NCBI RefSeq assembly: GCF_052162025.1 | Contig: NZ_CP197401.1 | Coordinates: 186,001-250,000 of the forward strand | Reading direction: 5' to 3' | DNA: 64,000 nt | From: Methylobacter sp015476545 | GTDB taxonomy: Bacteria; Pseudomonadota; Gammaproteobacteria; Methylococcales; Methylomonadaceae | In this document: positions 34,512 through 43,498 of the stretch, piece after piece | How the letters are laid out: every line of letters starts with the position of its first letter | Numbering within the stretch: the stretch's first letter is position 1 | The notes under the pieces: generated by a model | Databases searched by the model: none | Seen by the model: only the letters and a program-made list of their open reading frames with translations | What the model was told of the DNA's origin: nothing | Translations under genes and position numbers: made by a program

Positions 34512-36323
34512 GTGATCCAGAAATTAAGAAACATTGCCATTATTGCCCACGTAGACCACGGTAAAACGACGCTGGTTGACAAACTGTTACAACAATCAGG
34601 AACTTTCGCCGCGCATGCCAAGGTTTCAGAGCGGATTATGGACTCTAATGATCTTGAAAAAGAGCGTGGCATCACGATTTTGGCCAAGAACACAGCGCTG
34701 GACTGGAACGATTATCACATCAACATCGTTGATACGCCGGGCCACGCCGATTTTGGCGGCGAAGTCGAGCGCGTCTTGTCCATGGTTGATTCGGTATTAT
34801 TGCTGGTTGATGCTGTCGACGGACCGATGCCGCAGACGCGATTCGTTACTCAAAAGGCTTTTGCCTTAGGTCTAAAGCCGATTGTGGTCATCAACAAGAT
34901 TGACCGCCCGGGCGCGCGTCCGGATTGGGTGGTTGACCAGACATTTGATTTGTTTGACCGCTTGGGCGCAACGGATGAGCAACTGGATTTTCCGATTGTT
35001 TATGCTTCGGCATTGAACGGCTATGCCGGCCTTGATGTATCGGTTTCAGGCGGCGATATGACGCCGTTGTTCGAGACGATTGTTGAAAAAGTCAGTCCGC
35101 CGGCCGTTGATCTGGACGGGCCTTTCCAAATGCAGGTCACGACGCTCGATTACAACACCTACGTCGGCGTCATCGGCATCGGCCGTATCCAGCGCGGCAC
35201 GATCAAGCCAAATATGCCTGTTACTATCCTTAATCGCGAAGGCGTGGAGCGTAAAGGCCGCATGCTGCAGGTTTTCGGTTTTCACGGATTAGAGCGGGTC
35301 GAAGTATCTGAGGCGCGCGCCGGCGACATTATTGCCTTTACCGGCATCGAAAAGCTGGAAATATCCGACACGATCTGCCATCCGGAGGCGGTAGAAGCAT
35401 TGCCGCCGTTGACGGTCGATGAGCCGACTGTGACCATGACTTTTCAGGTCAACAACTCGCCTTTTGCCGGTAAGGAAGGCAAATTCGTCACTTCAAGGCA
35501 GATCCGCGATCGCCTGGAAAAAGAATTGCAGCATAACGTGGCGCTGAGAGTTGAAGATACCACTGATCCTGATAAGTTTAAGGTATCCGGGCGCGGCGAA
35601 TTGCATTTATCGGTCCTGATTGAAAATATGCGCCGCGAAGGCTTCGAGCTGGGTGTTTCCCGGCCTGAAGTGATTATGAAAGAAATCGACGGCGAACTGT
35701 GCGAACCTTTTGAAATGGTGACGATTGAGGTGGAGGAAATCCATCAGGGTTCCATCATGGAAAAAATGGGTGAGCGTAAAGGCGACTTGCTGAACATGGT
35801 GCCGGACGGTAAAGGCCGTATTCGTTTGGAATACATGATACCGTCGCGCGGGCTGATCGGTTTCCAAACCGAGTTTATGACGGCTACCTCAGGTTCAGGT
35901 TTGTTGTACCACGTGTTTGACCACTACGGTCCAGTGAAAAAAGGCGAACTGGGCACGCGCAAGCGCGGTGTGATGGTTTCCATGACACAGGGCAAGGCAT
36001 TGGCTTATGGGTTGTTCGCTTTGCAGGAGCGCGGCGAGCTGTTCCTGGTCCATGCCGATGAAGTGTATGAAGGCATGCTGGTGGGCATCCATTCGCGCGC
36101 TAATGATCTGGTTGTTAACCCGACCAAGGCTAAGCAGCTGACGAATATTCGCGCCGCCGGTACGGATGAAAACCTGATTTTAACACCGATTCAAAAAATG
36201 ACTTTAGAGCAGGCGCTGGAGTTTATTGATGAGGATGAGCTGGTAGAAGTAACGCCAAAATCAATCCGTCTGCGCAAGAAGCATTTGACTGAGAATGAGC
36301 GTAAGCGGGCTGCAAAAGGCTAA
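34512..36323 (+). CDS. typA: Ribosome-associated translational GTPase TypA/BipA
   Basis: A 603-residue translation GTPase. P-loop AHVDHGKTT (about residues 12-20), switch I ERGITI, DTPGHADFGGEV and NKID define the G domain; domains II, III, V and the BipA-specific C-terminus follow. Full length for the family. The start is GTG 34512. BipA helps assembly of the 50S subunit at low temperature and stress. It stands alone between a terminator and a non-coding gap. Confidence 0.97.
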   Translation: MIQKLRNIAIIAHVDHGKTTLVDKLLQQSGTFAAHAKVSERIMDSNDLEKERGITILAKNTALDWNDYHINIVDTPGHADFGGEVERVLSMVDSVLLLVDAVDGPMPQTRFVTQKAFALGLKPIVVINKIDRPGARPDWVVDQTFDLFDRLGATDEQLDFPIVYASALNGYAGLDVSVSGGDMTPLFETIVEKVSPPAVDLDGPFQMQVTTLDYNTYVGVIGIGRIQRGTIKPNMPVTILNREGVERKGRMLQVFGFHGLERVEVSEARAGDIIAFTGIEKLEISDTICHPEAVEALPPLTVDEPTVTMTFQVNNSPFAGKEGKFVTSRQIRDRLEKELQHNVALRVEDTTDPDKFKVSGRGELHLSVLIENMRREGFELGVSRPEVIMKEIDGELCEPFEMVTIEVEEIHQGSIMEKMGERKGDLLNMVPDGKGRIRLEYMIPSRGLIGFQTEFMTATSGSGLLYHVFDHYGPVKKGELGTRKRGVMVSMTQGKALAYGLFALQERGELFLVHADEVYEGMLVGIHSRANDLVVNPTKAKQLTNIRAAGTDENLILTPIQKMTLEQALEFIDEDELVEVTPKSIRLRKKHLTENERKRAAKG

Positions 36324-36404
36324 GCAGCGTATATAAGCGGTGCAGGTGGGCGGGTATTGTCCGCCTGTATCAAAATTGCAGTTCGGCAGAGAGTTGAATC
36401 CAAT

Positions 36405-36526
36405 AAAAAACCCCGGGGCACTGACGTACCCCGGGGTCTAAAATCGCCAGCTTGGTTGGCATTTCCATCCATGGCAACATCCTATTGAAAATTCCTTGAA
36501 ATCCTTATCCTGTTTTGGCGATGTGT
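36405..36526 (-). ncRNA. Candidate GGA-rich structured sRNA (CsrA/RsmA sponge-like) with intrinsic terminator
   Basis: On the minus strand ATCGCCA (36522-36516) pairs with TGGCGAT (36449-36443), closing a region with four AGGA and two TGGA motifs in about 55 bases. It is followed at once by a terminator stem ACCCCGGGG/CCCCGGGGT and a T-run. Repeated GGA motifs in a short structured RNA are the hallmark of CsrB/RsmY/RsmZ RNAs, which sequester CsrA. No minus-strand gene is near. Promoter and 5' end are not clear; TATACA at about 36523-36528 is a weak -10 candidate. Confidence 0.45.
36410..36437 (-). terminator. Intrinsic terminator, U-tract on the minus strand
   Basis: ACCCCGGGG (36410-36418) and CCCCGGGGT (36429-36437) make a 9-base stem with a 10-base loop. 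The A-run at 36405-36410 gives the U-tail for minus-strand RNA. On the plus strand CTAAAATC follows, so it is a weak terminator for typA. Confidence 0.7.
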
Positions 36527-36742
36527 ATATTCTCTCAAAAAGTTCCAAGAAAAAAAGCCGGCTAAGGCGGAAATTCATGTAGGTTAAAGATTACGCATAG
36601 AATTGCCGTTTTTAAGGTCGGCTTCGTTTGTATTTTGACTAAAAAAGTATATCTGATTCAAGCGGCAATGATTTAACAATCACTGCGAAATCTGTTAATT
36701 CATAGTAAAATGGCGATAGACACTAATTCAGCTCTTGAAATC

Positions 36743-37336
36743 ATGAATCAACGCACTGCCGAAGTAGAGCGCAATACGCTTGAAACTCAAATTAATATCA
36801 AAATCAACCTGGATGGATCAGGAAAAGCCTCGTTTCTAACAGGCGTGCCTTTTCTTGAGCATATGCTGGATCAGGTCGCCAGACATGGATTGATCGACAT
36901 CGAAATCGATGCCAAAGGCGACTTGGAAATTGATGATCATCATACGGTGGAAGACATCGGCATTACCTTGGGTCAGGCTTTTGCTGCAGCCATCGGCGAT
37001 AAAAAAGGCATTTATCGCTACGGCCATGCCTATGTGCCTCTGGATGAAGCGTTGTCCAGGGTGGTGGTTGATTTCTCGGGCCGCCCGGGCCTGTTTTACG
37101 AGGTGAAATTCCCGAAAGCCATGATCGGCAGTTTTGATGTGGATTTGTTCCGCGAGTTTTTCCAGGGCTTCGTCAACCATGCCGGCGTCACGCTTCATAT
37201 TGATAATTTGAAGGGCGCTAATTCTCATCACATTGCCGAAACGATCTTCAAAGCCATGGGGCGCGCAATACGCATGGCCATCGCTGCCGATTCGAGAATG
37301 GCAGGCATGATGCCTTCTACCAAAGGCAGTCTTTAG
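36743..37336 (+). CDS. hisB: Imidazoleglycerol-phosphate dehydratase
   Basis: A 197-residue monofunctional HisB when started at ATG 36743 (MNQRTAEVERNTLETQI), the usual family length; an in-frame ATG at 36710 would add 11 residues. Signature HHTVEDIGITLGQA near 63-76 and the repeat-like second histidine cluster SHHIAETIFKA near 155 bind the manganese pair. It dehydrates imidazoleglycerol phosphate in histidine synthesis. First gene of the hisB-H-A-F-I-E run. Confidence 0.95.
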   Translation: MNQRTAEVERNTLETQINIKINLDGSGKASFLTGVPFLEHMLDQVARHGLIDIEIDAKGDLEIDDHHTVEDIGITLGQAFAAAIGDKKGIYRYGHAYVPLDEALSRVVVDFSGRPGLFYEVKFPKAMIGSFDVDLFREFFQGFVNHAGVTLHIDNLKGANSHHIAETIFKAMGRAIRMAIAADSRMAGMMPSTKGSL

Positions 37337-37372
37337 TTTCAAATCCGCTTTCAATTTTTACTCTTGAGTTAT

Positions 37373-38014
37373 ATGTCTTCTGTTGCCGTTATTGATTATG
37401 GAATGGGCAATCTGCATTCGATTGCAAAAGCCCTGCAGCATGCTGCGCCGCAAGTGGATGTGCGAATAGTATCCGACGCCGACGCAATTTTGCGCGCTGA
37501 CCGGGTGGTTTTTCCCGGCGTCGGCGCCATACGCGATTGTATGCAGGCGCTGAACCAGTCGGGTTTGTCCGATGTGATAAAAAGCGTCGCTGCAACTAAG
37601 CCGCTGCTGGGCATTTGTCTAGGCATGCAGGCTTTACTGACTGATAGCGAGGAAAACGGCAATACCCCATGCTTGAATATTTTTCCGGGCCATGTCGTGC
37701 ATTTTCGTGAGCCATTGCAAGACAGCAGCGGCAATCGCCTGAAAATTCCTCATATGGGCTGGAATCAGGTTCATTTTGCGCCCCATCCGCTATGGGACGG
37801 TATTGTGCAGGACAGCCGATTCTATTTTGTGCACAGTTATTACGCACGCCCCGATGAGGCTTCCGTCACTGCAGCGACTGCAAATTACCCCGACCCATTT
37901 GCTTGCGCCTTGGCAAGGGATAACGTTTTTGCCGTACAATTTCACCCCGAAAAAAGTCAGGCAGCCGGTTTGCAACTGCTGAAAAACTTTTTGCATTGGA
38001 ATGGACAAGTTTAA
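37373..38014 (+). CDS. hisH: Imidazole glycerol phosphate synthase, glutamine amidotransferase subunit
   Basis: A 213-residue class I amidotransferase. Nucleophile in LLGICLGMQ near residue 80 and the His-Glu pair in FHPEKS near 190 complete the triad. It feeds ammonia to HisF. I chose ATG 37373, which has TTGAG upstream; a TTG at 37364 is an in-frame alternative. It follows hisB by 36 bases and precedes hisA by 24. Confidence 0.95.
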   Translation: MSSVAVIDYGMGNLHSIAKALQHAAPQVDVRIVSDADAILRADRVVFPGVGAIRDCMQALNQSGLSDVIKSVAATKPLLGICLGMQALLTDSEENGNTPCLNIFPGHVVHFREPLQDSSGNRLKIPHMGWNQVHFAPHPLWDGIVQDSRFYFVHSYYARPDEASVTAATANYPDPFACALARDNVFAVQFHPEKSQAAGLQLLKNFLHWNGQV

Positions 38015-38038
38015 ATTTACCATTGAGGTTTTACGTGT

Positions 38039-38770
38039 ATGTTGCTAATACCAGCAATTGATTTGAAAGAAGGGAAATGCGTCCGTTTGCGGCAGGGGCG
38101 TATGGAGGATGACACGGTGTTTTCGGACGATCCTGTCGCCGTCGCGGGCAAATGGGTAGCGGCCGGCGCCAAAAGAATCCATCTGGTCGATTTAGATGGC
38201 GCTTTTGCAGGGAAACCTAAAAATGCGGCTGTGATTCATGCCATTGTCAATGCGTATCCCGACGTGCCCGTGCAGATTGGCGGGGGCATTCGTGATGAAG
38301 ACACCATTCAAGGCTATCTCGATGCCGGCGTTCAATACGTCATTATCGGCACCAAGGCCGTCAGCGAGCCGCACTTTGTCAGAGATGTTGCGCTGGAATT
38401 TCCAGGCCATATCATTGTCGGACTGGATGCCAAAGACGGCAAGGTCGCCGTGGACGGCTGGTCCAAGCTGTCGCGTCATGACGTGATCGATCTGGCCCAA
38501 CACTTTGAGGAAGACGGCGTCGAAGCGATCATTTATACCGATATCTCCAGAGACGGCATGATGTCCGGCGTCAATGTCGAAGCTACTGCGAAGCTGGCGC
38601 GAGCGATCCGTATTCCGGTCATCGCTTCCGGCGGCATTACTAACATGGACGATATCAGAGCCTTGGGTGCTGTGGCCGATGACGGCATTATCGGTGCAAT
38701 TACCGGCAGGGCTATTTATGAAGGTACGCTGGATTTTGCCGAAGCGGAAAAACTGGCCGAATCATTCTAA
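38039..38770 (+). CDS. hisA: Phosphoribosylformimino-5-aminoimidazole carboxamide ribotide isomerase
   Basis: A 243-residue (beta-alpha)8 barrel. IPAIDLKEGKCVRL at residues 4-17 holds the catalytic aspartate; IYTDISRDGMM near 165 holds the second. GAGG lies upstream of ATG 38039. It acts between HisI and HisF/HisH in histidine synthesis. Confidence 0.96.
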   Translation: MLLIPAIDLKEGKCVRLRQGRMEDDTVFSDDPVAVAGKWVAAGAKRIHLVDLDGAFAGKPKNAAVIHAIVNAYPDVPVQIGGGIRDEDTIQGYLDAGVQYVIIGTKAVSEPHFVRDVALEFPGHIIVGLDAKDGKVAVDGWSKLSRHDVIDLAQHFEEDGVEAIIYTDISRDGMMSGVNVEATAKLARAIRIPVIASGGITNMDDIRALGAVADDGIIGAITGRAIYEGTLDFAEAEKLAESF

Positions 38771-38778
38771 AGAAAATC

Positions 38779-39555
38779 ATGAGCTTAGCTAAACGTATTA
38801 TTCCCTGTCTCGATGTTGATAATGGCCGCGTCGTTAAAGGCGTAAAATTTGTCGATATCCGCGATGCCGGCGATCCGGTTGAAATTGCCAGACGCTACGA
38901 CCGTGAAGGTGCCGACGAAATCACGTTTCTGGATATTACCGCGACCCATCATGATCGCGACACTATCGTACATGTGGTCGAGCAGGTCGCCAGCGAAGTC
39001 TTCATCCCGCTGACCGTAGGTGGCGGTATCAGAACGCTGGACGATATTCGGCGCATGCTCAATGCCGGTGCCGATAAAGTGGGTATCAACAGCGCGGCGG
39101 TTTTCAATCCCGAATTCGTGCGTGATGCCGCAGAGCGTTTCGGCTCTCAGTGCATCGTGGTCGCCATTGATGCCAAGAAAGTCAGTCTGCCAGGCGAAGA
39201 AAACCGCTGGGAAATTTTTACGCACGGCGGCCGTAAAGCCACGGGCATCAACGCCGTAGAATGGGCTAAGAAAATGGTAGCCTATGGCGCGGGTGAGATT
39301 TTGTTGACCAGCATGGACCGGGACGGCACCCGGGAAGGCTTTGATTTGCCGTTAACGCGCGCTATTAGCGAAGCAGTGGCCGTGCCGGTGATTGCCTCTG
39401 GCGGCGTCGGCAATCTCGACCACTTGGCCGAAGGCGTGATTGAAGGCAAAGCCGACGCAGTATTGGCAGCCAGTATCTTTCACTTTGCCGAATACAGTAT
39501 TCAACAGGCAAAAAAACATATGGCATCGCGCGGCATCGAGGTGCGTCTGACATGA
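38779..39555 (+). CDS. hisF: Imidazole glycerol phosphate synthase, cyclase subunit
   Basis: A 258-residue (beta-alpha)8 barrel paralogous to HisA. RIIPCLDVDNGRVVKG at residues 6-21 contains the first catalytic aspartate and LTSMDRDGTREG near 175 the second. With HisH it makes imidazole glycerol phosphate and AICAR. It overlaps hisI by 4 bases. Confidence 0.97.
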   Translation: MSLAKRIIPCLDVDNGRVVKGVKFVDIRDAGDPVEIARRYDREGADEITFLDITATHHDRDTIVHVVEQVASEVFIPLTVGGGIRTLDDIRRMLNAGADKVGINSAAVFNPEFVRDAAERFGSQCIVVAIDAKKVSLPGEENRWEIFTHGGRKATGINAVEWAKKMVAYGAGEILLTSMDRDGTREGFDLPLTRAISEAVAVPVIASGGVGNLDHLAEGVIEGKADAVLAASIFHFAEYSIQQAKKHMASRGIEVRLT

Positions 39556-39944
39556 GTTCTTCCTGGCTTGATGAGATTCGCTGGACCGCAGATGGTCTGG
39601 TGCCGGTGGTTGCGCAGCAGGCGGATACCGGAAAAATACTGATGTTTGCCTGGATGAATCGCGAATCGTTAGCTTTGACGGCCCAGGAAGGCTATGCCGT
39701 TTACTGGTCAAGGTCGCGCAATAAACTATGGCGCAAGGGCGAAGAATCAGGACACAGGCAGAAAGTCGTTGGCATGTTTCTGGACTGCGATGAGGACGTT
39801 ATCCTCCTTAAAATTGAACAGGAAGGTGGTATCGCTTGTCATACCGGCCGCGAAAGCTGTTTTTACCGTAGTCTGGTTGATGGGCAATGGCAGCCTGTCG
39901 AGCCGGTGTTGAAAGATCCTGATGCCATCTATGGAAAGCAATGA
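39552..39944 (+). CDS. hisI: Phosphoribosyl-AMP cyclohydrolase
   Basis: A 130-residue HisI. SRSRNKLWRKGEESGH near 52-67 and the metal-binding cysteines in FLDCDEDVILL and GGIACHTGRESCFYR match the family. It opens the adenine ring of phosphoribosyl-AMP. HisI and HisE are separate genes here, unlike the fused HisIE of enterobacteria. Overlaps by 4 bases on both sides. Confidence 0.96.
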   Translation: MSSSWLDEIRWTADGLVPVVAQQADTGKILMFAWMNRESLALTAQEGYAVYWSRSRNKLWRKGEESGHRQKVVGMFLDCDEDVILLKIEQEGGIACHTGRESCFYRSLVDGQWQPVEPVLKDPDAIYGKQ

Positions 39945-40267
39945 ACGACGTATTAACTCAACTGGCGCAGATTCTGGAGCAGCGTAAGCAGGAGTCGGCC
40001 GATAAGTCTTATGTGGCCAGTCTTTATGCGAAAGGCCTGGACACTATACTGAAGAAAATCGGCGAAGAAGCCACGGAAACAGTCATTGCGGCTAAAGGCG
40101 GCGATAAAAAGCAGATTGTTTATGAAACCGCCGACCTTTGGTTTCATTGCATGGTGTTATTAGCCGATCAAGGACTGGGACCGGACGATGTGTTGCAGGA
40201 ATTGCAGCGGCGTTTCGGCTTGTCCGGACTGGAAGAAAAAGCCCGGCGTAATCAACAAATTGAGTAA
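39941..40267 (+). CDS. hisE: Phosphoribosyl-ATP pyrophosphatase
   Basis: A 108-residue all-alpha MazG-like enzyme. The acidic metal motif KKIGEEATETVIAAK near 37-51 and ETADLWFH near 66 are typical. It hydrolyses phosphoribosyl-ATP to phosphoribosyl-AMP. ATG 39941 overlaps hisI; tatA begins 32 bases after its stop, probably in the same transcript. Confidence 0.95.
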   Translation: MNDVLTQLAQILEQRKQESADKSYVASLYAKGLDTILKKIGEEATETVIAAKGGDKKQIVYETADLWFHCMVLLADQGLGPDDVLQELQRRFGLSGLEEKARRNQQIE

Positions 40268-40299
40268 GGCCGATCTTGAGTCGGCATTTGGAGTTGTAA

Positions 40300-40515
40300 A
40301 TGGGTATAAGTGTCACTCAACTATTAATTGTACTGGCCATTGTCATTATTGTCTTTGGCACCAAACGCCTGCGCAATCTGGGCACTGATTTGGGCGAAAC
40401 CATTAGAAATTTTCGCGCTGCCGTTAAAGGCGGAGAAGACGAAAAAAACGTCGTCGAAGAAAAAGGGATAACCATTGACGGCGAAGTCGTTTCCAAGAAA
40501 ACTGAAGAGATCTGA
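40300..40515 (+). CDS. tatA: Sec-independent translocase subunit TatA
   Basis: A 71-residue protein: short N-terminal membrane helix (about residues 5-20), FGTKRLRNLGTDLGE as hinge and amphipathic helix, then a charged tail. TatA forms the variable-size pore for folded, twin-arginine proteins. Two bases separate it from tatB. Downstream of hisE, a his-tat arrangement also seen in other gammaproteobacteria. Confidence 0.93.
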   Translation: MGISVTQLLIVLAIVIIVFGTKRLRNLGTDLGETIRNFRAAVKGGEDEKNVVEEKGITIDGEVVSKKTEEI

Positions 40516-40517
40516 TT

Positions 40518-40844
40518 ATGTTTGATATCGGTTTTTCAGAGCTTTGTATGGTCGGGTTGGTTACTTTATTGGTCGTCGGTCCTGAGCGCTTGCCCAAAGT
40601 TGCGCGGCTTGCGGGATTCTGGATTGGCAAGACCCGGCATATGATCGCTTCCGTTAAGGCAGAGATCAGGGAAGAATTGCAAGCCGAAGAAATGCGTCAG
40701 GTATTTAAAGAGCAGTCGGAATTGAAAGAGATTCAGCGCATGCTCGACGATGCTTCCGATGCGGCCAATGCCATAAAATCTTCTATTGAGCAGCCGCAGC
40801 AAGTGAATGTAACACAGGTTAAACAGCCGCATGAGTCAGAATAA
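40518..40844 (+). CDS. tatB: Sec-independent translocase subunit TatB
   Basis: A 108-residue protein with the TatB start FDIGFSELCMVGLVTLLVVGPERLP, an amphipathic helix and a long charged, helical C-terminus. The conserved glutamate near residue 8 and the GPERLP hinge separate it from TatA. TatB with TatC forms the signal-peptide receptor. Overlaps tatC by 14 bases. Confidence 0.93.
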   Translation: MFDIGFSELCMVGLVTLLVVGPERLPKVARLAGFWIGKTRHMIASVKAEIREELQAEEMRQVFKEQSELKEIQRMLDDASDAANAIKSSIEQPQQVNVTQVKQPHESE

Positions 40845-41634
40845 TTTCGAAGAAGAGTCGGTCGAGCAGCCTTTTATCAGCCATTTGATTGAACTGCGCA
40901 GCCGTCTGTTGCGCGTAGTGCTGTTTGTGTTGGTCGTTTTTGGCGGATTGTCTTTCTATGCCAATGAGATCTATACGATTCTGGCTGGGCCTTTGATGCG
41001 CTACATGCCGGCCAATAGCTCGATGATCGCTATTGATGTCGCTTCGCCTTTTTTCACGCCATTCAAGCTGGCGCTTGTTTTGGCCACATTTATTTCCGTC
41101 CCATTCATTCTTTATCAATTCTGGGCTTTTGTCGCGCCGGGATTATACAAGCGCGAGCGGCGCATGATCCTGCCGCTGCTGATTGCCAGCACGTTTCTGT
41201 TTTATTTGGGCGTGGCTTTTGCTTATTTTGTTGTTTTCCCTCTGATGTTCCAGTTCCTGACGGCGGCGGCTCCTGTTGGCGTTGCGGTTATGACTGATAT
41301 CACCAAGTATCTGGATTTCGTCTTGACGATTTTCTTTGCGTTTGGCGTTTGTTTTGAAGTGCCGATCTTTACGATCGTCATGGTCTGGACGGGATTGACT
41401 TCACCGGAAAGTCTGGCTGAAAAGCGGCCTTATGTCATTGTTGGGGCATTTATTGTCGGCATGGTATTAACGCCCCCCGATGCGATCTCGCAAACGTTAT
41501 TGGCTATTCCTATGTGGATGCTGTTTGAGGTGGGGTTGCTGTTTTCGCGCTTATTCGTGCGCAAGCAGGATGATGCGGATGATATGGTATTGGAAGTCAG
41601 GTTGGATGCGCTCGAGAAGCAGGAAGATGAGTAG
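40831..41634 (+). CDS. tatC: Sec-independent translocase subunit TatC
   Basis: A 267-residue protein with six membrane helices. The N-terminal FISHLIELRSRLLR motif and FWAFVAPGLYKRERR near 95-110 are the conserved cytoplasmic and periplasmic signatures. It binds the twin-arginine signal peptide. It ends 14 bases before the stop of the convergent GDSL gene. Confidence 0.96.
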   Translation: MSQNNFEEESVEQPFISHLIELRSRLLRVVLFVLVVFGGLSFYANEIYTILAGPLMRYMPANSSMIAIDVASPFFTPFKLALVLATFISVPFILYQFWAFVAPGLYKRERRMILPLLIASTFLFYLGVAFAYFVVFPLMFQFLTAAAPVGVAVMTDITKYLDFVLTIFFAFGVCFEVPIFTIVMVWTGLTSPESLAEKRPYVIVGAFIVGMVLTPPDAISQTLLAIPMWMLFEVGLLFSRLFVRKQDDADDMVLEVRLDALEKQEDE

Positions 41635-41648
41635 GGGCGACAGAAGGC

Positions 41649-42254
41649 TTATAATGCTCCGGCTTTCTGAAGCAATTTGAAGATATTGCCGGCCATCAGT
41701 CGATAGCCGGCATCATTGGGGTGGATCATGTCGGATTTTAAACCATTGTCCCCCAGAATGTCGGGTAAGGTGCTGAGATCGACAGGAATATTCCGGTCTT
41801 CTGCAATGCGCTGATAAAAATCTGCGCTGGTCAATGTCCATAAGCTGGGCTGGGGTACGCCAAGCATAACCACATCGATATGACGATTGGCGGCCTCTTC
41901 AATCATCCTGTTCAGATTATCGGCGGTTTGCTCAGGCGGAATTTTTCTTAATATGTCATTGCCGCCGTGTATCAGGATCAACAGTTTCGGCTGGTATTCA
42001 TCAAGCAAGGCTGGCAATCTTTTTAAGCCTTCGCTGCTAATCTCGCCGGGCACACCTTCGTTGATCACTTCAAGCGCAGTCAATTCAGCAAGAATATTGG
42101 GATAATCCTTGAGCTTGGATGCGCCTGTACCATACGTCAGACTATCACCAAAGGCTAAAACGACGGCGTCATCGGGCAGCTTAGCCAGGCTTTTGGGCGA
42201 ATCATTGCAGGCTGTAAGCGAAAGGAAGATCAGAGATAATAATTTCTTTCTCAT
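41649..42254 (-). CDS. GDSL-family esterase, predicted lipoprotein
   Basis: A 201-residue SGNH hydrolase. A lipobox LTAC places the lipidated cysteine at residue 16. GDSLTYGTG near 36-44 carries the nucleophile, GGND near 97-100 the oxyanion residues, and DMIHPNDAGY near 176-185 the Asp/His pair. Length and motif spacing fit TesA/arylesterase-like proteins, but TesA has a cleaved soluble signal. Divergent from the SDR gene with only 20 bases between starts. Confidence 0.88.
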   Translation of the reverse strand: MRKKLLSLIFLSLTACNDSPKSLAKLPDDAVVLAFGDSLTYGTGASKLKDYPNILAELTALEVINEGVPGEISSEGLKRLPALLDEYQPKLLILIHGGNDILRKIPPEQTADNLNRMIEEAANRHIDVVMLGVPQPSLWTLTSADFYQRIAEDRNIPVDLSTLPDILGDNGLKSDMIHPNDAGYRLMAGNIFKLLQKAGAL

Positions 42255-42274
42255 AATTCAGCAGGACAAAGGAA

Positions 42275-43006
42275 ATGCAAAAAAATATTCTCATTACCGG
42301 TGCAGCAAAGCGCATAGGCGCTGCTTGTGCGCGTTTACTGCATAGTGAAGGCAGCAATATTGTTTTGCATTATAGATCGTCAAGAGAAGATGCGCTGCAG
42401 CTTTGCGATGAATTAAATCAAAAACGCCCCGATTCGGCAAAAACGATCCAGGCCGATTTGCTGAACATGCATGAACTGGCAGCGGTTGCCAGAGAGGCGG
42501 CCTCGGCCTGGGGTGGCATACATGTGTTAGTCAATAATGCCTCGGCGTTTTATCCGACGGCGGTTACAGATGTGACCGAACAGCAATGGGATGATTTGCT
42601 GGGCAGTAATTTGAAGGCGCCTTTTTTTCTGGCAAAAGCCTTATCCGAAACCTTGTCCGATCATAACGGCTGTATTGTCAATATTGTCGATATTCATGCG
42701 GAGCGCGGCTTGAAGGGGTATCCGGTTTATAGCATTGCAAAAGCCGGGTTGGCGGCCATGACTCGCGTTTTGGCCAAGGAGTTGGGGCCGGACGTTAGGG
42801 TAAATGCAGTTTCGCCTGGCGCCATATTATGGCCTGAGAGCGAGTTGTCCGAGCAAGACAAAGCCGAGATTCTGCAGCGGATTATATTAAAGCGGCGCGG
42901 GGAGCCGCTCGATATTGCCAAGGCGGTGCTTTTTTTAATCAAGGATGCTGATTATATGACTGGGCAGATTCTGACTGTGGATGGCGGAAGAACTTTATTT
43001 TGTTAG
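42275..43006 (+). CDS. Pteridine-reductase-like short-chain dehydrogenase
   Basis: A 243-residue SDR with TGAAKRIGAACA at residues 8-19, NNAS near 88, and catalytic YSIAK near 149-153. The TGAAKRIG start and the C-terminus LTVDGGRTL resemble PTR1/FolM-type pteridine reductases. It is convergent with folK, overlapping it by 12 bases, and folB follows, so a role in reducing dihydrofolate or dihydropterins is likely. FolM is the nearest name but not certain. Confidence 0.82.
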   Translation: MQKNILITGAAKRIGAACARLLHSEGSNIVLHYRSSREDALQLCDELNQKRPDSAKTIQADLLNMHELAAVAREAASAWGGIHVLVNNASAFYPTAVTDVTEQQWDDLLGSNLKAPFFLAKALSETLSDHNGCIVNIVDIHAERGLKGYPVYSIAKAGLAAMTRVLAKELGPDVRVNAVSPGAILWPESELSEQDKAEILQRIILKRRGEPLDIAKAVLFLIKDADYMTGQILTVDGGRTLFC

Positions 43007-43495
43007 CATCCAGGAAGGCGTGATGCGCTTTTGCTTGAGGTTGGCCTTATCGAATCTATCCCACAGTTCGGCATAACTTATATGGCTGATAGGATGCTCC
43101 AGGGTCGGTGCAATTTCCGCTAAGGGTTCAAGCACGAAAGCATAACGCTCAATTTCATCGCGAGGTATCTGTAACTGCTCATCTCGGAGCACGAGATCGC
43201 CATAGAGAATCAGGTCCAGATCCAGTGTTCGGGCAGTAAATTTTTTACAACCACGGGCACGACCATGATCCAGTTCAATTTGTCTGAGTTGTCGGGCGAC
43301 TTCTTTTGCATTCAGATCAGAATCAAAACCTACGACCAGATTGTAGAATGGATCACCTGAAAAACCGACCGGCTCGGTTTCATAAATGCTTGAGGCAATC
43401 AATTCGCCGAAGCAATGCTCAAGAGCCTGTAGGCTGGCAGGAATATTGTGATCCCTGTCTATATTGCTGCCAATACTGATATAGCCGCGCGGCAT
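42995..43495 (-). CDS. folK: 2-amino-4-hydroxy-6-hydroxymethyldihydropteridine pyrophosphokinase
   Basis: A 166-residue HPPK. YISIGSNI at residues 4-11, IYETEPVGF near 38-46 and the FTARTLDLDLILYGD signature near 85-99 are present, with the two magnesium aspartates in DLDL. It transfers pyrophosphate to the pterin before DHPS acts. It starts 3 bases after the stop of folB, so folB-folK are one operon. Confidence 0.96.
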   Translation of the reverse strand: MPRGYISIGSNIDRDHNIPASLQALEHCFGELIASSIYETEPVGFSGDPFYNLVVGFDSDLNAKEVARQLRQIELDHGRARGCKKFTARTLDLDLILYGDLVLRDEQLQIPRDEIERYAFVLEPLAEIAPTLEHPISHISYAELWDRFDKANLKQKRITPSWMLTK

Positions 43496-43498
43496 AGC

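Larger units (their letters stand above)
36324..36742. other. Gap between typA and hisB
   Basis: 419 bases. After typA a weak hairpin GGCGG/CCGCC (36349-36365) is followed by the strong hairpin at 36410-36437 and the minus-strand RNA candidate at 36405-36526. The remainder upstream of hisB is AT-rich; a TTGACT occurs near 36646 without a clear -10 box. Confidence 0.5.

Noticed and set aside
36440..36475. Short minus-strand ORF reading through the hairpin near typA
   Set aside because: A 36-codon frame starts in this GGA-rich stretch, but it runs straight through the terminator stem, which argues for RNA rather than protein.
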